A DNA stretch of 64,000 nt from Pyropia yezoensis. Its lineage: Eukaryota > Rhodophyta > Bangiophyceae > Bangiales > Bangiaceae. How positions within the stretch are numbered: position 1 is the first letter of the stretch; every line of letters begins with the position of its first letter. A program made the translations under genes and the position numbers. Below, in pieces: positions 32,561 to 45,400 of the stretch. A model generated the notes under the pieces. The model had not been told where the DNA came from. It ran no database searches and saw nothing but the letters and a program-made list of their open reading frames with translations. Location: positions 16,683,816 to 16,747,815 of the forward strand of contig CM020619.1 of assembly GCA_009829735.1 (NCBI GenBank), given 5' to 3'.

Positions 32561-32960
32561 GGCTTGGCCTCTCCCTTCGCGCTCCCCCCTGTCCGCCTTC
32601 TTGCCCCTGCCTGCATCCCCCGCCTGCCTGGGCCGGCCCATTCCCTTGCCCCACACTCTTGTAGTCGCCGCCCGTCGGTGGGCAGCGGTGGTGGTGCAGG
32701 CGGCGGTGACGGCGACGGTCGCGTGCCCGACACGGCTGGAGCGGGCGTGGCGCAGCTACTGCTCCCGACGGCTGGCCTCTCCCCTCGCGCTCCCCCCTGT
32801 TCGCCTTTTTGCTCCTGCCCCTGCCCCTGCATCCCCCGCCTGCCTGGGCCCGCCTATTTTCTTTCCCCACACTCTTGTATCCGCCGCCCGTCGGTGGGCA
32901 GCGGTGGTGGTGCAGGCGGCGGTGACGGCGGCCGCCGCGTGCCCGACAGGGCTGCAGCAG
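32561..32960 (+). repeat. Two direct copies of a ~200-bp unit
   Basis: The segment beginning GGCTTGGCCTCTCCCTTCG at 32561 recurs at about 32770, including CATCCCCCGCCTGCCTGGG, CCCCACACTCTTGTA and GTCGGTGGGCAGCGGTGG. It lies immediately upstream of the NTPase gene and may contain its promoter. Confidence 0.8.
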
Positions 32961-32988
32961 CATTGACTTCCAGAGGACCGGTTGCGTC

Positions 32989-35900
32989 ATGGGCTCTGCT
33001 CTGTCGTTGTGTGGAAAGCGGAATCGCTCTGAGCTCGGGGAGGATGGTGATGTCCCTCGAGCGCCTCCTGCTGCACCTGGTGATGCTCAAGTCCTTTCTT
33101 TCAACCCTGCGCCAGCTGGTTCCAGAAGCCAACCTGAATCATCTCCGGACGTGGATGCAGGTCTTGCCGCCGACGCACATGGGTCTCCCGCACCGGTCGG
33201 AAACGACTCCCTTGATATTGTTGCGGAGCTGCTGAGCGAAGCCTCTGATGCTGGCAGCAACTTCAAGAGCCTTGCGAGCGCCGGAGCGGCACTGGTGCTT
33301 GACCTGTTCGCTCTGAGTGCAGTCGGACAAGACAGCGCGCAGCAGGTGGAAGCTGCTCAAGTGATGGTGGATGATCTTCCTCGCGCAGGGCAAGCTCTAC
33401 TGGCCGCCTACGACTTTGATGCTGATACCTGGACGCGGTGTGGTGACCACGCGCTGGAGCGCGCCAAGGCTCACCTGAAGGGCTGGCAACTGGCTGTCAA
33501 GGAGCTCACCGAGGCTCTACCGATCCCGCAGAGCCCCGTCTTTCCGAGCCGTGAGTCGGCAGCCCGAGATCAGTACTACAAGGCTGTCGGTCTGGCGGGG
33601 CAGTATCGGCGGCACCTGGGTGCCTTGCGGACCGGTATCAACCAGCACATGTCGCGATTGTCTTCCTCGCTGTCCGCCCGACGTCGGCGACTTCATCCCA
33701 TGCAGAATATGCTGTTGGTGTCGTCCAACCTTCTTCCAACCGGCAGACGACGTCCCGCGGTCTCCATCCTAAAGACCATGCCGATCTACGACCCCAGCGT
33801 CACCACCTCTGTACTCCTTGGGGTCCGCGTGCTCGTCATCGCCTGGTTCAATGCATTGGAGGGGATGCTGGGCGAGGCTGACGTGAACAGCCGCGCCATC
33901 GGCTTTACCTCGTCTGGTTTCGGTGGAGGTAAGACGCACCTCATCATCGACATGTGCTTTTACAAGAATCGTCTTGACGAGCATCTGTTTTGCTCGGCTG
34001 CAGATGCCGAGGGGATCGCGCCGGCGAGGTGGGACCTGATTGCCCGAGCAGCCAAGAACACGGATGTTTGCATCATCAACTTCAATGGCCATAGCGTGTG
34101 GTGTCGAGCGGACGGCGAGTTCATCAAGATCGGCATCGCGGGACCTGCCAGCGCAGCAGGTGGACCCCCGCCCTCTTCGACAGCAAGCCGGGGGCGCTCT
34201 GGGCAAGGGGGCAGCAGCAGCGCGGGTGGGGCGAGCGGTGAGACGGGACGGCGCCGCGGCACTGCTCAAGGCCCGAGTAGCTCCTTCCAGGACCTCCCAG
34301 TTGAGTGCTTCTTGCCCCTGTATGCGCGCGTTTTGTGGTGCCTTCTCTGCAGCGAGACATTATCCTACGAAGAGTTCGCTGACGCGATGCTCACGGAGCT
34401 GCGTGCTGGTAGGTGCACTGCCGCTGCTGTGCTTGCGGAGGCAAGGTCCCTCATCCGCGCCCGCGACATGCTGGTGGTCGTCGATGAGCTCAAGATGGCG
34501 TCGACGGTGGTGAATGCTCGACCCCTCTATGAGTACTACCGCCGGGATATCTGCACCTTCACGACGCTGGGGCGGACTCGGGTCTTCTTTGCTGTCCTGT
34601 CTTTTGACTTCGTTGCGGACGAGCTGGTGCAGCAGGCCAAGACCAACATCTCCTACGCTGCCATCAGGGCGGACCCACCAGATTTTGAGAAGACGCGTCT
34701 GCGCACTCCGGGACCCGGCGGCGACGGCGAGACGGACGGCTCTCCTTGGGTGCTGACCTGCTTCGCCACACTATGCAACTTTCCTGTACGAGCTGTCGCG
34801 ACGGCTGTGTTTGCTCCTGTTTTTGCGCGGCGTGCGCTGGCTATATCAAGTCAGGTCAACAACCAATCCTTGCTGGAGCCTGCTGTTGCAGCCGCCGCCT
34901 TTGCCAACCTGAGCATGGGGCACCCTCGATCCGTGGCCAACCTGCGCCAGATGATTACACACTGCCGCTCTGGAACCACCGCGTGGGACGTGATCAGGGA
35001 TGCTGCGGAGCAGGTGGGACCAGCTCCAGCAGTCAACACGCTGATGAGCTTGGTGGTCTTCCATCCCATAGTGCTTGTCGTGGGCCTTCTCGGCTGCGCC
35101 GTCCCGGGACGTGGCCGATTGGGGTATGTGGATACCCCAGACTCCGTGTCCAGGTAGTGGGACGGCGTGTTCCGGAACTTTGTGCTCTCCGGGTCGGCCG
35201 ACTTGCAGGGCAACTACCACAAGCCGACGCTGCTGTTCTTGGTGCTGGCCAAGGTGGCCGTCTCCCTGAAGCCGCGGGTCTTCGAGATGCGCCAGTCCTG
35301 GGCGGCGCTGCCCAACTCCGCCGTTGCGCTCAACATCCTCTCCCCTGCTTCTTCGATTGTGGATGCTGCACGGCTGTCAAGGAGCGGCGACTACGGCTGG
35401 GAGGTGTCCTGCTACTGGGGAGAGGTGTTGCGATCCCGCCTTCGCTCCTATCTGTGGTCCTATTGCCAGGACAACGAAGTGCTGCAGGTGGAATCTGATT
35501 TTTCCTGCATTGCCGTCTCCAAGCTCTTCCCTGGCGTCGACAACCTGTGCGACGTCCCCGTTGACCGCTCTTTGCTGGACCGGCGGGTGGATGCCACCAA
35601 GTGGGTAGACAACGCGAGCGAACCCGGCGACGCCGGAACCTTGCGGACCGTGAATGAGATCCTGACTGCCGACACGCCAAAGGAGCTGCTCGCGCGCGTG
35701 TACAAGATGCAGCAAGGCGCCGCGGCGTTCGATGCGATGCTCTTCCTGCAGGAGTCAAGGACGTCTCGGTGTAGGAGGACGTTGTCGAGGACGACGGCTT
35801 TGCGTTCGGGCTCATTGCGGAGGTCTTCCAGCGGCGCATCAGCAGCAGGACCACTTGTTGACGCGTCCGAGATGGTGTGCGTCGGCATCTCCTACAAGTT

Positions 35901-36201
35901 TACTGCTGATCCCACCAAGACCCTCGACCTCAACAGCAAGGTGGTGACGTCCCTGGTCAAGATGAAGACGGTGTTTGGCGTTAATTGGGAGACCTGGAAG
36001 AACCGTGTCCTGCTGGTGGTCGTGACGAACCACAAGAATGTCGCGTCACGCAATGTCTTCCTGAGCAGGGAGCGAGCGGCGCGCACCATCTTGGTGACGC
36101 AGGAGCATCTGGAAGAGTACTTCGGACCCTCTATCTCGCACTTCCTCCTGGGCGCTCTTGCTTTCCTGAACACAAGAGTGGTGGACCAGGGAGGCGCTTG
36201 A
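32989..36201 (+). pseudogene. Crinkler/RHS-type P-loop NTPase gene with a possible REase-like C-terminus
   Basis: The ATG at 32989 opens a 722-codon frame. It has a degenerate Walker A GFGGGKTHLIIDM (residues ~308-320), VCIINFNGHS, and Walker B MLVVVDE (about 494). A TAG at 35155-35157 interrupts it, but the same frame continues for 200 codons (WDGVFRNF...). Between about 35755 and 35860 the coding-like frame shifts and shows another TAG (35772), then shifts back. The C-terminus (VLLVVVTNHKNV...TILVTQEHLEEYFGP) resembles the end of Crinkler/RHS-type proteins, where a restriction-endonuclease-like domain follows the NTPase. Aravind and colleagues proposed that such NTPase-nuclease proteins come from transposons and were reused as effectors. 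Which role applies here cannot be told, and the breaks suggest decay. Confidence 0.6.
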
Positions 36202-36240
36202 CACTCGACCAAGACTACCGGTGGTGGCGGGAACGGTGAG

Positions 36241-37582
36241 TTGAATGGGGTCCGGTGGCCTTTGCGTCATCTCATGTGCTCTGCAGGGACTGGGGGGGTC
36301 TGTGTAGGGCGTGCTGACTCGGTGGCGGCCGTGGCGTCGGCCAAGACAGACGCGGGGCTCGGGTCTAGGGGGCACCCGCGCGCGGCGTCGGCCGCCAGCG
36401 ACACTGGCGGGGTCGGTCACGCAGGTCGGCCTGTAACGCAAGGCTTCCAGTCCGGCAGCATTCGTCTGCCAGGCGCGCGGGAACAGCCGCCTCAGGCCAC
36501 GGGCGAGCAAGGTGCTCTCCCTCCTGCACCTGCCGGGCCGAAAGTCGACGGCTGTGCACAACCTCCCAGGCCGGAGGCCCCCGACCGGGGAGCAGCGAGG
36601 GCGCCCACCATGCCCCCATCCCCCCTTCCCTCCCCACTGAGACTCGTCCACCCCCGCCCCGCCCCGACCTGCCCTACCCGTCCGCCGGCGGCGACGGCGG
36701 CTGGGGTAGCGGCGGCGGGGGTGGCCGCGGCGGCGGTAGCCCGTTGCCCGCCACGGCCGCTGCCGGGTCGCCCCGCGACGGCGGTCACGCCGGTCGTCCA
36801 CCGCGGCGGCGGCGACGCGCCGCACTCGTCGCCGCCCGCGGTGACCCTCGGCCCCGCGGCGGGGGCGGTGGTGTCCCACCACCCGTACGTGTACACGCTG
36901 GCCGCGTCGCGGGTGGCGTCGCCCGCGGCAGCCGCGGCGGCCGGCTATGGCGGCCGCCAGCCCCGTGGTGGCGGCGGCAGCGGCAGCGGCTGCGGCGGCA
37001 GCGGCCGCAGCCGCCCGCGCGGTACGAGCAGGCCCGGCGGTGGCGGCGGCGGGGGCACGCCGCCTCCGCGGCGGCACTCGGCGATGGGCGGCGGCAAAGG
37101 CACGGGCGTGGCCGCCGCGGCCGCCGCGGACGCGGCCGCGTGGGCGGCGTGGCGGCCGGCCGCGGCGGGCGCTTACTCGACGGGCAGCGGCCGTGGCGGT
37201 GGTTGTGGTGGCGGCTGGCGGGGTGGCGGCGGCGGTGGGGGCGACGGTGGGGATGGCGACGGCGGAGATGTCCCGCCGCTCGCGCGGCCGGCGCCGCGGG
37301 TGTCGCCGCTGGCGCGAGGGCGGTGGCGCCGACGCCGTGGGGGGGCGCGCAGCTGCCACTGATGGTTGGGCCGTCGCGCAAGCGCTTCCTCGCCGCCCTC
37401 TGCCGCGGCGCCGACGCGGGGCGGGCGTTCGGGCGGGGGGAGCTGGACCGCGCGACGGCTGGCGCGGTCGCGGCGGCGGTCGCGGCGGGGGAAGATATCG
37501 TGCGCGCGCACCACGAGGGCGCTGTGGCGGTGTTGCGCGTGGCCGACGCACTACTGCGGAGGCGAGACTGGTAAGGCGGTGA
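36241..37582 (+). other. GC-rich Ala/Gly/Arg-coding simple sequence; hypothetical ORF at 36744-37574
   Basis: The interval is dominated by GGC/GCC-type trinucleotide repeats, which keep several frames open on both strands. The only piece with gene-like composition is the end of the 36744-37574 frame (MVGPSRKRFLAALCRG... to ...LRRRDW), a helical, charged stretch. No homology is recognised. Confidence 0.3.
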
Positions 37583-38528
37583 TAATTGGGAAGGGCAGGG
37601 GGGGCGGGGGCGGCGGAGTCGAGGGGAGGGGAGGGATGGAGGGCGGGCGTGTTGCCGAAATTATGGTCGCTTGACAACCCCTGGTTTATCTATTTGCATA
37701 GAGCATAAAGCGCGGGAGAGGCTGGCGCCGCCCCTCAGCCCCCTCCGTCGTGGCCGCTGCGCTGGACTGCGGCGGCTGCGGACCTGTGTGGGGGCCTTCT
37801 GGAGCTGCTTGCAGCCCAGCAGGCCCACAGTGTCGCCCCAGCCATGTGTGGTGATGCCACCGCTTTCCCCCCTCCCACCCTACAAAAGGTATGCCTATCC
37901 CCTATTGAAGAGCTCCACGCCGGAACAATCAGGAAGGGTGGGTGAGCCCTGAGGGGGACGATCAGACAACAGACCTGATTCACGGATTTTACCTGTCTGG
38001 TCTGCTGCTGTCCCCCCCCTCTTCCTTGTCCCCAGAACGCCACCCCCATTATGGACGTTCCCGCCCGTCCAGTGTGAACGGCGCGTTGCGGGCAAGTGGG
38101 ACGGCCGCTTGCCGCACTGATCGTGCTCGTCTGGACGTGCACGAACTCCTTCAAGGGGTTGAATGGTCCGCCGGCGGGGTAGGGGCGGGCTGGCGCGAGA
38201 CCTCCGCACACCCTGCCTGTAGCCTGTCTGCCCCAATAACTAACCATATCACCAGACGAGGTGGTTCTCTACGGCTCCTCAAAGAAATAAAAGCGCTGCT
38301 GGAGTGAGGAGAGTGAGATCAGTCCCATAATGTCTTTTTTTTATATGTCCTATGTGAGTGTGCATCTCGTAGCGCGGCCCCCAATATGGGGCTGCCACGT
38401 GTAGTGCCCCTAAATCAACCAGCTCTGCGATGGGCCTTCAAGGCCCATCTCGAGTCCGATACGTGTCTTGAGAATTTCCAGTACGGCTCAGTGTTTACTC
38501 TTGACTCGCATAGTCGAACCGTTCTGCC
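37583..38528. other. Gene-free interval
   Basis: No domain, repeat family or RNA gene recognised. A T-rich run occurs at about 38330. Short open frames on both strands look fortuitous. Confidence 0.5.
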
Positions 38529-39800
38529 CTACGGTAGCACTGCTAAACCCAAGCGCGTCCGCTGGCGGCGCGCACAAGCTAGGAGACGCTGTTTTCGTAT
38601 TTTTTTGATTGGTCCCCTCACCCGCCGGTCCTTGGTGACGAGGGCTTCTCGAGCGCGATTATCCGTGCGCTGGTTCGTCTCTGCCGCCTTGCGCGCCGCC
38701 TCCTCGAGCATATCGGCATCCTCAGTCATGCGAGACAGACCGGGGATGGCCAACATCAACTGGGAAACCAGGTTTTTACCAGAAAGAGAAGGAAAAAGCT
38801 CACAGGCCCGCGCAGACGGGTCCACAGGGGGAGGCTCCATCCTCGGCGACGATGCATTCTCCCCCTCCTCCCTGCGAGAAGCCGCCTGCTGCCGCGCTGA
38901 TTCAGGTCCTGAGGATTTTCCAGCTACGTGGCCGGCTCCACCACGGGTAGGCGACCTTGTTGGGTGGGGGAGGTGGTGCGGGGCGAGGGGTACGTGTGGT
39001 ACAGTGGAGGGCCCTTATATGCCGCTTCCACGTTGCGTCCATCGAGGCCAGCTTGCCGCCCTTGCGCCTCTTTCCCTTCGGGGGCTCTTCGCTGCTGCTG
39101 TCGTCCCTCTGCCGCCGAGAGCTCTTGTCGCCTTTGGACCGCTTGTGGCGACGCGTGCGCCGTGATGCCTCCTCCTCGTCGGAGCTGCTCGAAGACGTGC
39201 TGCGCCGACGAAGCCGCCGGCTCTTCTGCACCTTCTTGACAGACCGCGACCTCATCTTTGTCCTGGCCGGCGGGCGCTCGGACGACGCGTCGCTGGCAGA
39301 GCTCCTGGGTGTGGTGGATGTGGAAGGCCGCGAAGAGCCGGGGGCACTCGACGTCGACGCGCTGCGGGAAGAAGACACCGTGATGCTTCCTTCTCGTCGG
39401 AGCTCCTCGAAGACGTGCTGCGCCGACGATGCCACCGGTTCTTCTGCTCCTTCTTGATCGACCGCGACCGCTTCTTTCTCCTGGCCGTCTTGGGCTCGGA
39501 GGATGTCCATGATATCCCTTCCGAGCCTATAGGTCCGCCCTCGTGTTGTTCTTTGTTGGCGGCGCTTGGTGCGCCAGAAGTTCGGCCTTGGCCATGGCCC
39601 TTTCAGACGTGAGGAGAGCGCGGAGATGCCTCTGTCGGCGGGTTGGCCTGGCGATAGGGGTCCTCACTAGGTGGGAGACACTGTCCGTAGTACGCGTAGA
39701 TGTGCTGGATTAAGTCCAAGACATCATCGCACACTTGAGGAGTGGTGAGCAGGCTTAGTGCGTCGTCATTTGCGTCGGCACGCTCGTCAGCTTCCGCCAA
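38529..39800 (-). pseudogene. RS-rich, gag-like pseudogene
   Basis: The minus strand shows coding-like sequence in pieces. 39800-39603 begins ADERADANDDALSLL and ends at a TGA. An RS-rich part follows with two consecutive copies of a block (RSRS(I/V)KK, then RRRSTSS(R/S)SSDE(K/E)EAS) about 210 bp apart. It then shifts frame to GPESARQQAASRREEG..., running to 38529 through MLEEAARKAAETNQRT. Arg/Ser-rich stretches of the same kind occur in the Gag N-terminus of element C and in the antisense gene of element A, which suggests an LTR-element structural protein. No zinc knuckle or pol lies next to it. At least two frame breaks are needed, so it is probably dead. Confidence 0.4.
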
Positions 39801-40478
39801 GACGTGGCGAAACCATGGCGCCTACCCGTTGGTCGTTTCCGGAGGGTTGCTTGAGCAATCGCCGCTGGCGTACACTGAAACGTAAGAGGGGCCAATGTTT
39901 TTCAACCCGCGTAAGCAGCACGAGAAAGGGCTCGCGCTTGCGAAGGTCCACCCTTAAGCTCCAAAGACAGAGTTGTCTTTGCAGATCACTCTTCTTCGGA
40001 AGAAGCCGGAGGGAGAGCGGGACACGAGCGGGAAATGAAGAACAGAAGTAGTTGTCGAACACAGTGTCGTCCGCCGCCGACGGTGATGAGGGCATTGCTA
40101 GCTCCCCAAATGCAGCCTTGCAGCTGCAGCCGCACGGTCCACAGCGTCACCATGCACAAAATCACCATCTCCAGCTGGAGGCACAGTCGACCAGACATCA
40201 GAAGCCCCGGTCGGACATACTCAGTGATCAGAATGGGCCCCCTGAGTGCTAAGGGCGGCCGCTGGCTGCAGAGAATAGACCCTCCGGCGCCGCTCGTTGC
40301 ACTTTGACAGCGGACGCCCATATGGCGGCACGGCCTGCCCCTCAACGCCGTTACGACATGCAGCAGCGTCCACAGGCTCGACCTCGGCAGCGCCCTGCCC
40401 ACTCGCCGGGAGCGCCAGACGACGGCCAGACGCACTGGCGTCATCAACCTCTACTGATAACCGCGAAGATGACGCCAC
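39801..40478. other. Gene-free interval left of element B
   Basis: No recognisable gene. It ends exactly at the inverted LTR of element B (40479). Confidence 0.5.
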
Positions 40479-40947
40479 TGTGGCAAAAACCTCTCGCACA
40501 CGCGACACCCAAGTTGGGGCGGTGTACAAGGGCTGCCTCCCGTGTCGGGGGAACCGGAAGAAGTGCAAGTCGCACAGACTCTATCCCTGATGTGGGGCAA
40601 TCCCCCCACTGACAAACAAGAAGATGGTGTGTGGTCCAACAGTTTCTTGGTCGGGCCGGGGAAGCAGGGCCAAGCCCCACTGTCCCTCCCCTTATCCTCC
40701 CAGGGTCCCCCCAGAATCTCGCCGCTCAGAATCTCCCACCCCAGCACCTGCCCACCGGGCCACACGAAAATTCAAGACAATAAATGTAGAAAACCCTCAA
40801 ATCCAAGTTGGATTTACTACTAAGCTAACTATCCCAAACTTAGGGAATATGGTCCCAAATGCAGGGGGAGGAACGGGTCAGGCTAGTGGCCTGCCGCCCC
40901 TTGTATGGCACGTGTTGCCCCCCTACCTGGGGGTCAATACTGCCACA
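40479..40947 (-). repeat. Element B 3' LTR
   Basis: Starts TGTGGCA (40947 downward) and ends TGCCACA (at 40479), the same perfect ends and the same 469-bp length as the LTRs of element A. Confidence 0.92.
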
Positions 40948-41277
40948 CTCCCCTTTCCTCACCGACCGGTCGGCCCTGTGAGGGGGCGCGTAAACGCACG
41001 TCTCGGCGTTGGGGGCGCGACTTGCTGTCCCCCCTTGAGTACGTAACGTGGACGTGGGGGCGGTCACGTTGACCGCCCCTCTCCTCAAGCTTACCCACTC
41101 GGCAGCTTGCTCTCCCCGGTTCTCACTTCACCATCACCAACACATCCCCTCCACCTTCCCCTTGACCGCCCCACGCTGGGAAGGCCTCCCATCTACCCAC
41201 GATCCGAGCCCCCCTCAACTCGAGGCGGGTCTCGTGGCGCTGCAACCAGGGCGTCTCTCCCTAACTTGTGGAGAGCC

Positions 41278-42166
41278 ATGGCGACCCCGGGGGTGGAGAC
41301 CGACTCTCATGATGAACGTATGGAGGACACCTCCTACGGTGCAGCGCCCGCCGGGACTTCCGGCGGGGGCTCCGCGGTTGCTCCGGGGGATGGGACTCCC
41401 GCACTATCCGGCTTTGGGTTGGCGGCGGGATCTCCCCCGGAGGCCGGCCGCGTCATCCCACGTGAGGCCTTGGGGCGGTGGTTTTTTTTACCCCGCTTGG
41501 CCTCTGTATGAGGAGGGGTTGACTGTCCTTCGCTGTGGCCGACTTGGCACAGCGATGAGTCGGGTATGGGACCGCCTACGGGAGAAGTATCCCCGTAGGC
41601 TCGGATTCCCTGCCGGCTTCATGACGGACCAGTTTGCCTTCCTGGACGATGAGGAAGTCGAAGACGTACAGCGGGCCAAGGCCATGGTGGACCGCGGGGG
41701 AACTATCCCGGGTCCCGGCGACTTGCCGACCTTTACTTGGGACGCGGTGGCAACGCGCCCCCCGTACCTGCACGAGGCCGATCCGCACACTCATCACTTT
41801 GATGCGCGGATGGAGAATGACTTCCGGCGAGGTCCCAACTTGGTGACCTCGGCTCAACTTGAGTTTCCGCAGCAGTCCGCTGCCAGTAAGGAGCAGTACT
41901 ACCCGAAGAAGCCCGAGTGGTGGCCTCAAGTTGAGGTCCCCTACGGGTTCCCTGCGATGCTACCACGGTTGCTCGACCACTTCGGCTCCGTCATGTTGAC
42001 GGCTAGCCCAGATCACCTGGTGTGGGCCATGTTGGCTACCCAGTGGCTCCTCGAGGTCATGTCGACCTGGGTGTCTTGTGTTCAGCGACGGGGGATTACC
42101 CCACCGGCAAGTACTCCTTGTCCGGCTGCTGCTGAAGCAGCACACAACCAAGTTGGTCGTCGCTAG
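41278..42166 (+). pseudogene. Antisense gene of element B
   Basis: The start is the ATG at 41278 (GCCATGG context), giving MATPGVETDSHDERMEDTS. A T-run near 41480 shifts the frame; the continuing frame shows YYPKKPEWWPQVEVPYGF, then DHFGSVMLTASPDHL and TQWLLEVMS, ending VQRRG before the similarity to element A is lost. The terminal TAG at 42164 is in rearranged sequence. Orientation is opposite to the LTR, as in A. The YYPK...P.GF block is shared with the antisense gene of element C (AYYPKVIPQQQEIKIPVGF), which links the two LTR families. Function unknown. Confidence 0.72.
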
Positions 42167-42335
42167 CGTCCACATCCAGGATGTAGTGGCCTGGGAATAG
42201 CCAAGATGGGGGGCTTCAGCAGAAGGTCCCGAAGAGTCTCAAAGGATTCCTTCTTCACCCGACTTGGGGGAGGCAGGTGCTTCGGAAGCGTTGAGCTAAT
42301 TAGCTCATTCAGCGGCTTCGCCACCTTGGCGAAGC

Positions 42336-42490
42336 TGTGGTATAAAACTCGATCCTATCAGACACGTGTCAATATCCCTTGGGGAAAAGGGACAGGTAAC
42401 ACAGAAAAGGGAACTACGAGAGTGGTATGCCTGATGCCTCACGCGCCTGCTCGCAAAGCAAACAGATACACACGGTGGAGCACTCGTCCG
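42336..42490 (-). repeat. Fragment of an element C-type LTR
   Basis: The reverse complement matches the last ~130 bp of the element C 5' LTR (AGGGATATTGACACGTGTCT, then TTTTATACCACA), and similarity stops exactly after CCACA, which supports that as the LTR end. On the other side it fades into the first unit of the 334-bp array. No primer-binding site follows, so it is a solo or broken LTR. Confidence 0.8.
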
Positions 42491-45400
42491 TTCCCCACAC
42501 CGGCCGGGGCGTCTATGCGCCCCCGGGGGCGTCATGGCGCCCCCGGCCGTGCAGGGCGCCATTCGTGCGGCTGCAGGACGCCAGTGTGGCGCGTAAACTT
42601 GGACATAAATACAAACATTCAAACCGCCAAGCCGCGGTCACCCACTGCCGCCCTCCGGGTCGTCCAGGTCGCGCAACCAAAAAGCACCTCCAGGGGTCAA
42701 ATCGGGCCACCACCCGCATGGGGGACGTTGCGCATGGCTGGGACGCGCCCCTTCCGCACCAAAAATTGGGAACAAATGTACGCATTCCATCCCGCGCGCG
42801 TTTGTCAGCTGCAGCACTCGTCCGTTTCCCACACCGGCCGGGGCGTCTATGCGCCCCCGGGGGCGTCATGGCGCCCCCGGCCGTCCAGGGCGCCATTCGT
42901 GCGGCTGCAGGACGCCAGTGTGGCGCGTAAACTTGGACATAAGTACAAACATTCAAACCGCCAAGCCGCGGTCACCCACTGCCGCCCTCCGGGTCGTCCA
43001 GGTCGCGCAACTAAAAAGCACCTCCAGAGGTCAAATTGGGCCACCACCCGCATGGGGGACGTTGCGCATGGCTGGGACGCGCCCCTTCCGCACCAAAAAT
43101 TGGGAACAAATGTACGCATTCCATCCCGCGCGCGTTTGTCAGCTGCAGCACTCGTCCGTTTCCCACACCGGCCGGGGCGTCTATGCACCCCCGGGGGCGT
43201 CATGGCGCCCCCGGCCGTCCAGAGCGCCATTCGTGCGGCTGCAGGACGCCAGTGTGGCGCGTAAACTTGGACATAAGTACAAACATTCAAACCGCCAAGC
43301 CGCGGTCACCCACTGCCGCCCTCCGGGTCGTCCAGGTCGCGCAACCAAAAAGCACCTCCAGGGGTCAAATTGGGCCACCACCCGCATGGGGGACGTTGCG
43401 CATGGCTGGGACGCGCCCCTTCCGCACCAAAAGTTGAGAACGCATGTACGCATTTCATGCCGCGCGCGTGCGTCAGCTGGAGCACTCGTCCGTTTCCCAC
43501 ACCGGCCGGGGCGTCTATGCACCCCCGGGGGCGTCATGGCGCCCCCGGCCGTGTAGGGCGCCATTCGTGCGGCTGCAGGACGCCAGTGTGGCGCGTAAAC
43601 TTGGACATAAATACAAACATTCAAACCGCCAAGCCGCGGTCACCCACTGCCGCCCTCCGGGTCGTCCAGGTCGCGCAACTAAAAAGCACCTCCAGGGGTC
43701 AAATTGGGCCTCCACTTGCATGGTGGGCGTTGCGCATGGCTGGGACGCGCCCCTTCCGCACCAAAAATTGGGAACAAATGTACGCATTCCATCCCGCGCG
43801 CGTTTGTCAGCTGGAGCACTCGTCCGTTTCCCACACCGGCCGGGGCGTCTATGCACCCCCGGGGGCGTCATGGCGCCCCCGGCCGTCCAGGGCGCCATTC
43901 GTGCGGCTGCAGGACGCCAGTGTGGCGCGTAAACTTGGACATAAATACAAACATTCAAACCGCCAAGCCGCGGTCACCCACTGCCGCCCTCCGGGTCGTC
44001 CAGGTCGCGCAACTAAAAAGCACCTCCAGGGGTCAAATTGGGCCACCACCCGCATGGGGGACGTTGCGCATGGCTGGGACGCGCCCCTTCCGCACCAAAA
44101 ATTGGGAACAAATGTACGCATTCCATCCCGCGCGCGTTTGTCAGCTGGAGCACTCGTCCGTTTCCCACACCGGCCGGGGCGTCTATGCGCCCCCGGGGGC
44201 GTCATGGCGCCCCCGGCCGTCCATGGCGCCATTCGTGCGGCTGCAGGACGCCAGTATGGCGCGTAAACTTGGACATAAATACAAACATTCAAACCGCCAA
44301 GCCGCGGTCACCCACTGCCGCCCTCCGGGTCGTCCAGGTCGCGCAACCAAAAAGCACCTCCAGGGGTCAAATTCGGCCACCACCCGCATGGGGGACGTTG
44401 CGCGTTGCTGGGACGCGCTTCTTCCGCACCAAAAATTGGGAACAACTGTACGCATTCCATCCCGCTCGCGTTTGTCAGCTGCAGCACTCGTCCGTTTCCC
44501 ACACCGGCCGGGGCGTCTATGCACCCCCGGGGGCGTCATGGCGCCCCTGGCCGTGTAGGGCGCCATTCGTGCGGCTGCAGGACGCCAGTGTGGCGCGTAA
44601 ACTTGGACATAAATACAAACATTCAAACCGCCAAGCCGCGGTCACCCACTGCCGCCCTCCGGGTCGTCCAGGTCGCGCAACTAAAAAGCACCTCCAGGGG
44701 TCAAATTGGGCCACCACCCGCATGGGGGACGTTGCGCATGGCTGGGACACGCCACTTCCGCAGGGACAGTTGTGAATAATTGTTATTATTTCATCCCGCT
44801 CGCGTTGTCAGCTGGAGCACTCGTCCGTTCCCCACACCGGCCGGGGCGTCTATGCGCCCCCGGGGGCGTCATGGCGCCCCCGGCCGTCCAGGGCGCCATT
44901 CGTGCGGCTGCAGGACGCCAGTGTGGCGCGTAAACTTGGACATAAGTACAAACATTCAGACCGCCAAGCCGCGGTCACCCACTGCCGCCCTCCGGGTCGT
45001 CCAGGTCGCGCAACTAAAAAGCACCTCCAGAGGTCAAATTGGGCCACCACCCGCATGGGGGACGTTGCGCATGGCTGGGACGCGCCCCTTCCGCACCAAA
45101 AATTGGGAACAAATGTACGCATTCCATCCCGCTCGCGTTTGTCAGCTGCAGCACTCGTCCGTTTCCCACACCGGCCGGGGCGTCTATGCACCCCCGGGGG
45201 CGTCATGGCGCCCCCGGCCGTGTAGGGCGCCATTCGTGCGGCTGCAGGACGCCAGTGTGGCGCGTAAACTTGGACATAAATACAAACATTCAAACCGCCA
45301 AGCCGCGGTCACCCACTGCCGCCCTCCGGGTCGTCCAGGTCGCGCAACTAAAAAGCACCTCCAGGGGTCAAATTGGGCCACCACCCGCATGGGGGACGTT

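Larger units (their letters stand above)
40479..42200 (-). mobile_element. LTR element B, inverted and truncated relative of A
   Basis: A 469-bp LTR on the minus strand (40479-40947) is followed to its right by sequence that is the reverse complement of the region just inside the 3' LTR of element A (compare 40948-41180 with 3650-3899). The LTR is therefore the 3' LTR of a minus-strand element. Its interior carries the antisense gene on the plus strand. The 5' half of the element, including the other LTR and the pol remnant, is missing; similarity ends near 42090-42200. Confidence 0.8.

Noticed and set aside
36241-37582. A large Ala/Gly-rich structural protein gene
   Set aside because: Trinucleotide simple sequence keeps all frames open; only the last ~70 codons of one frame look gene-like, too little to name.
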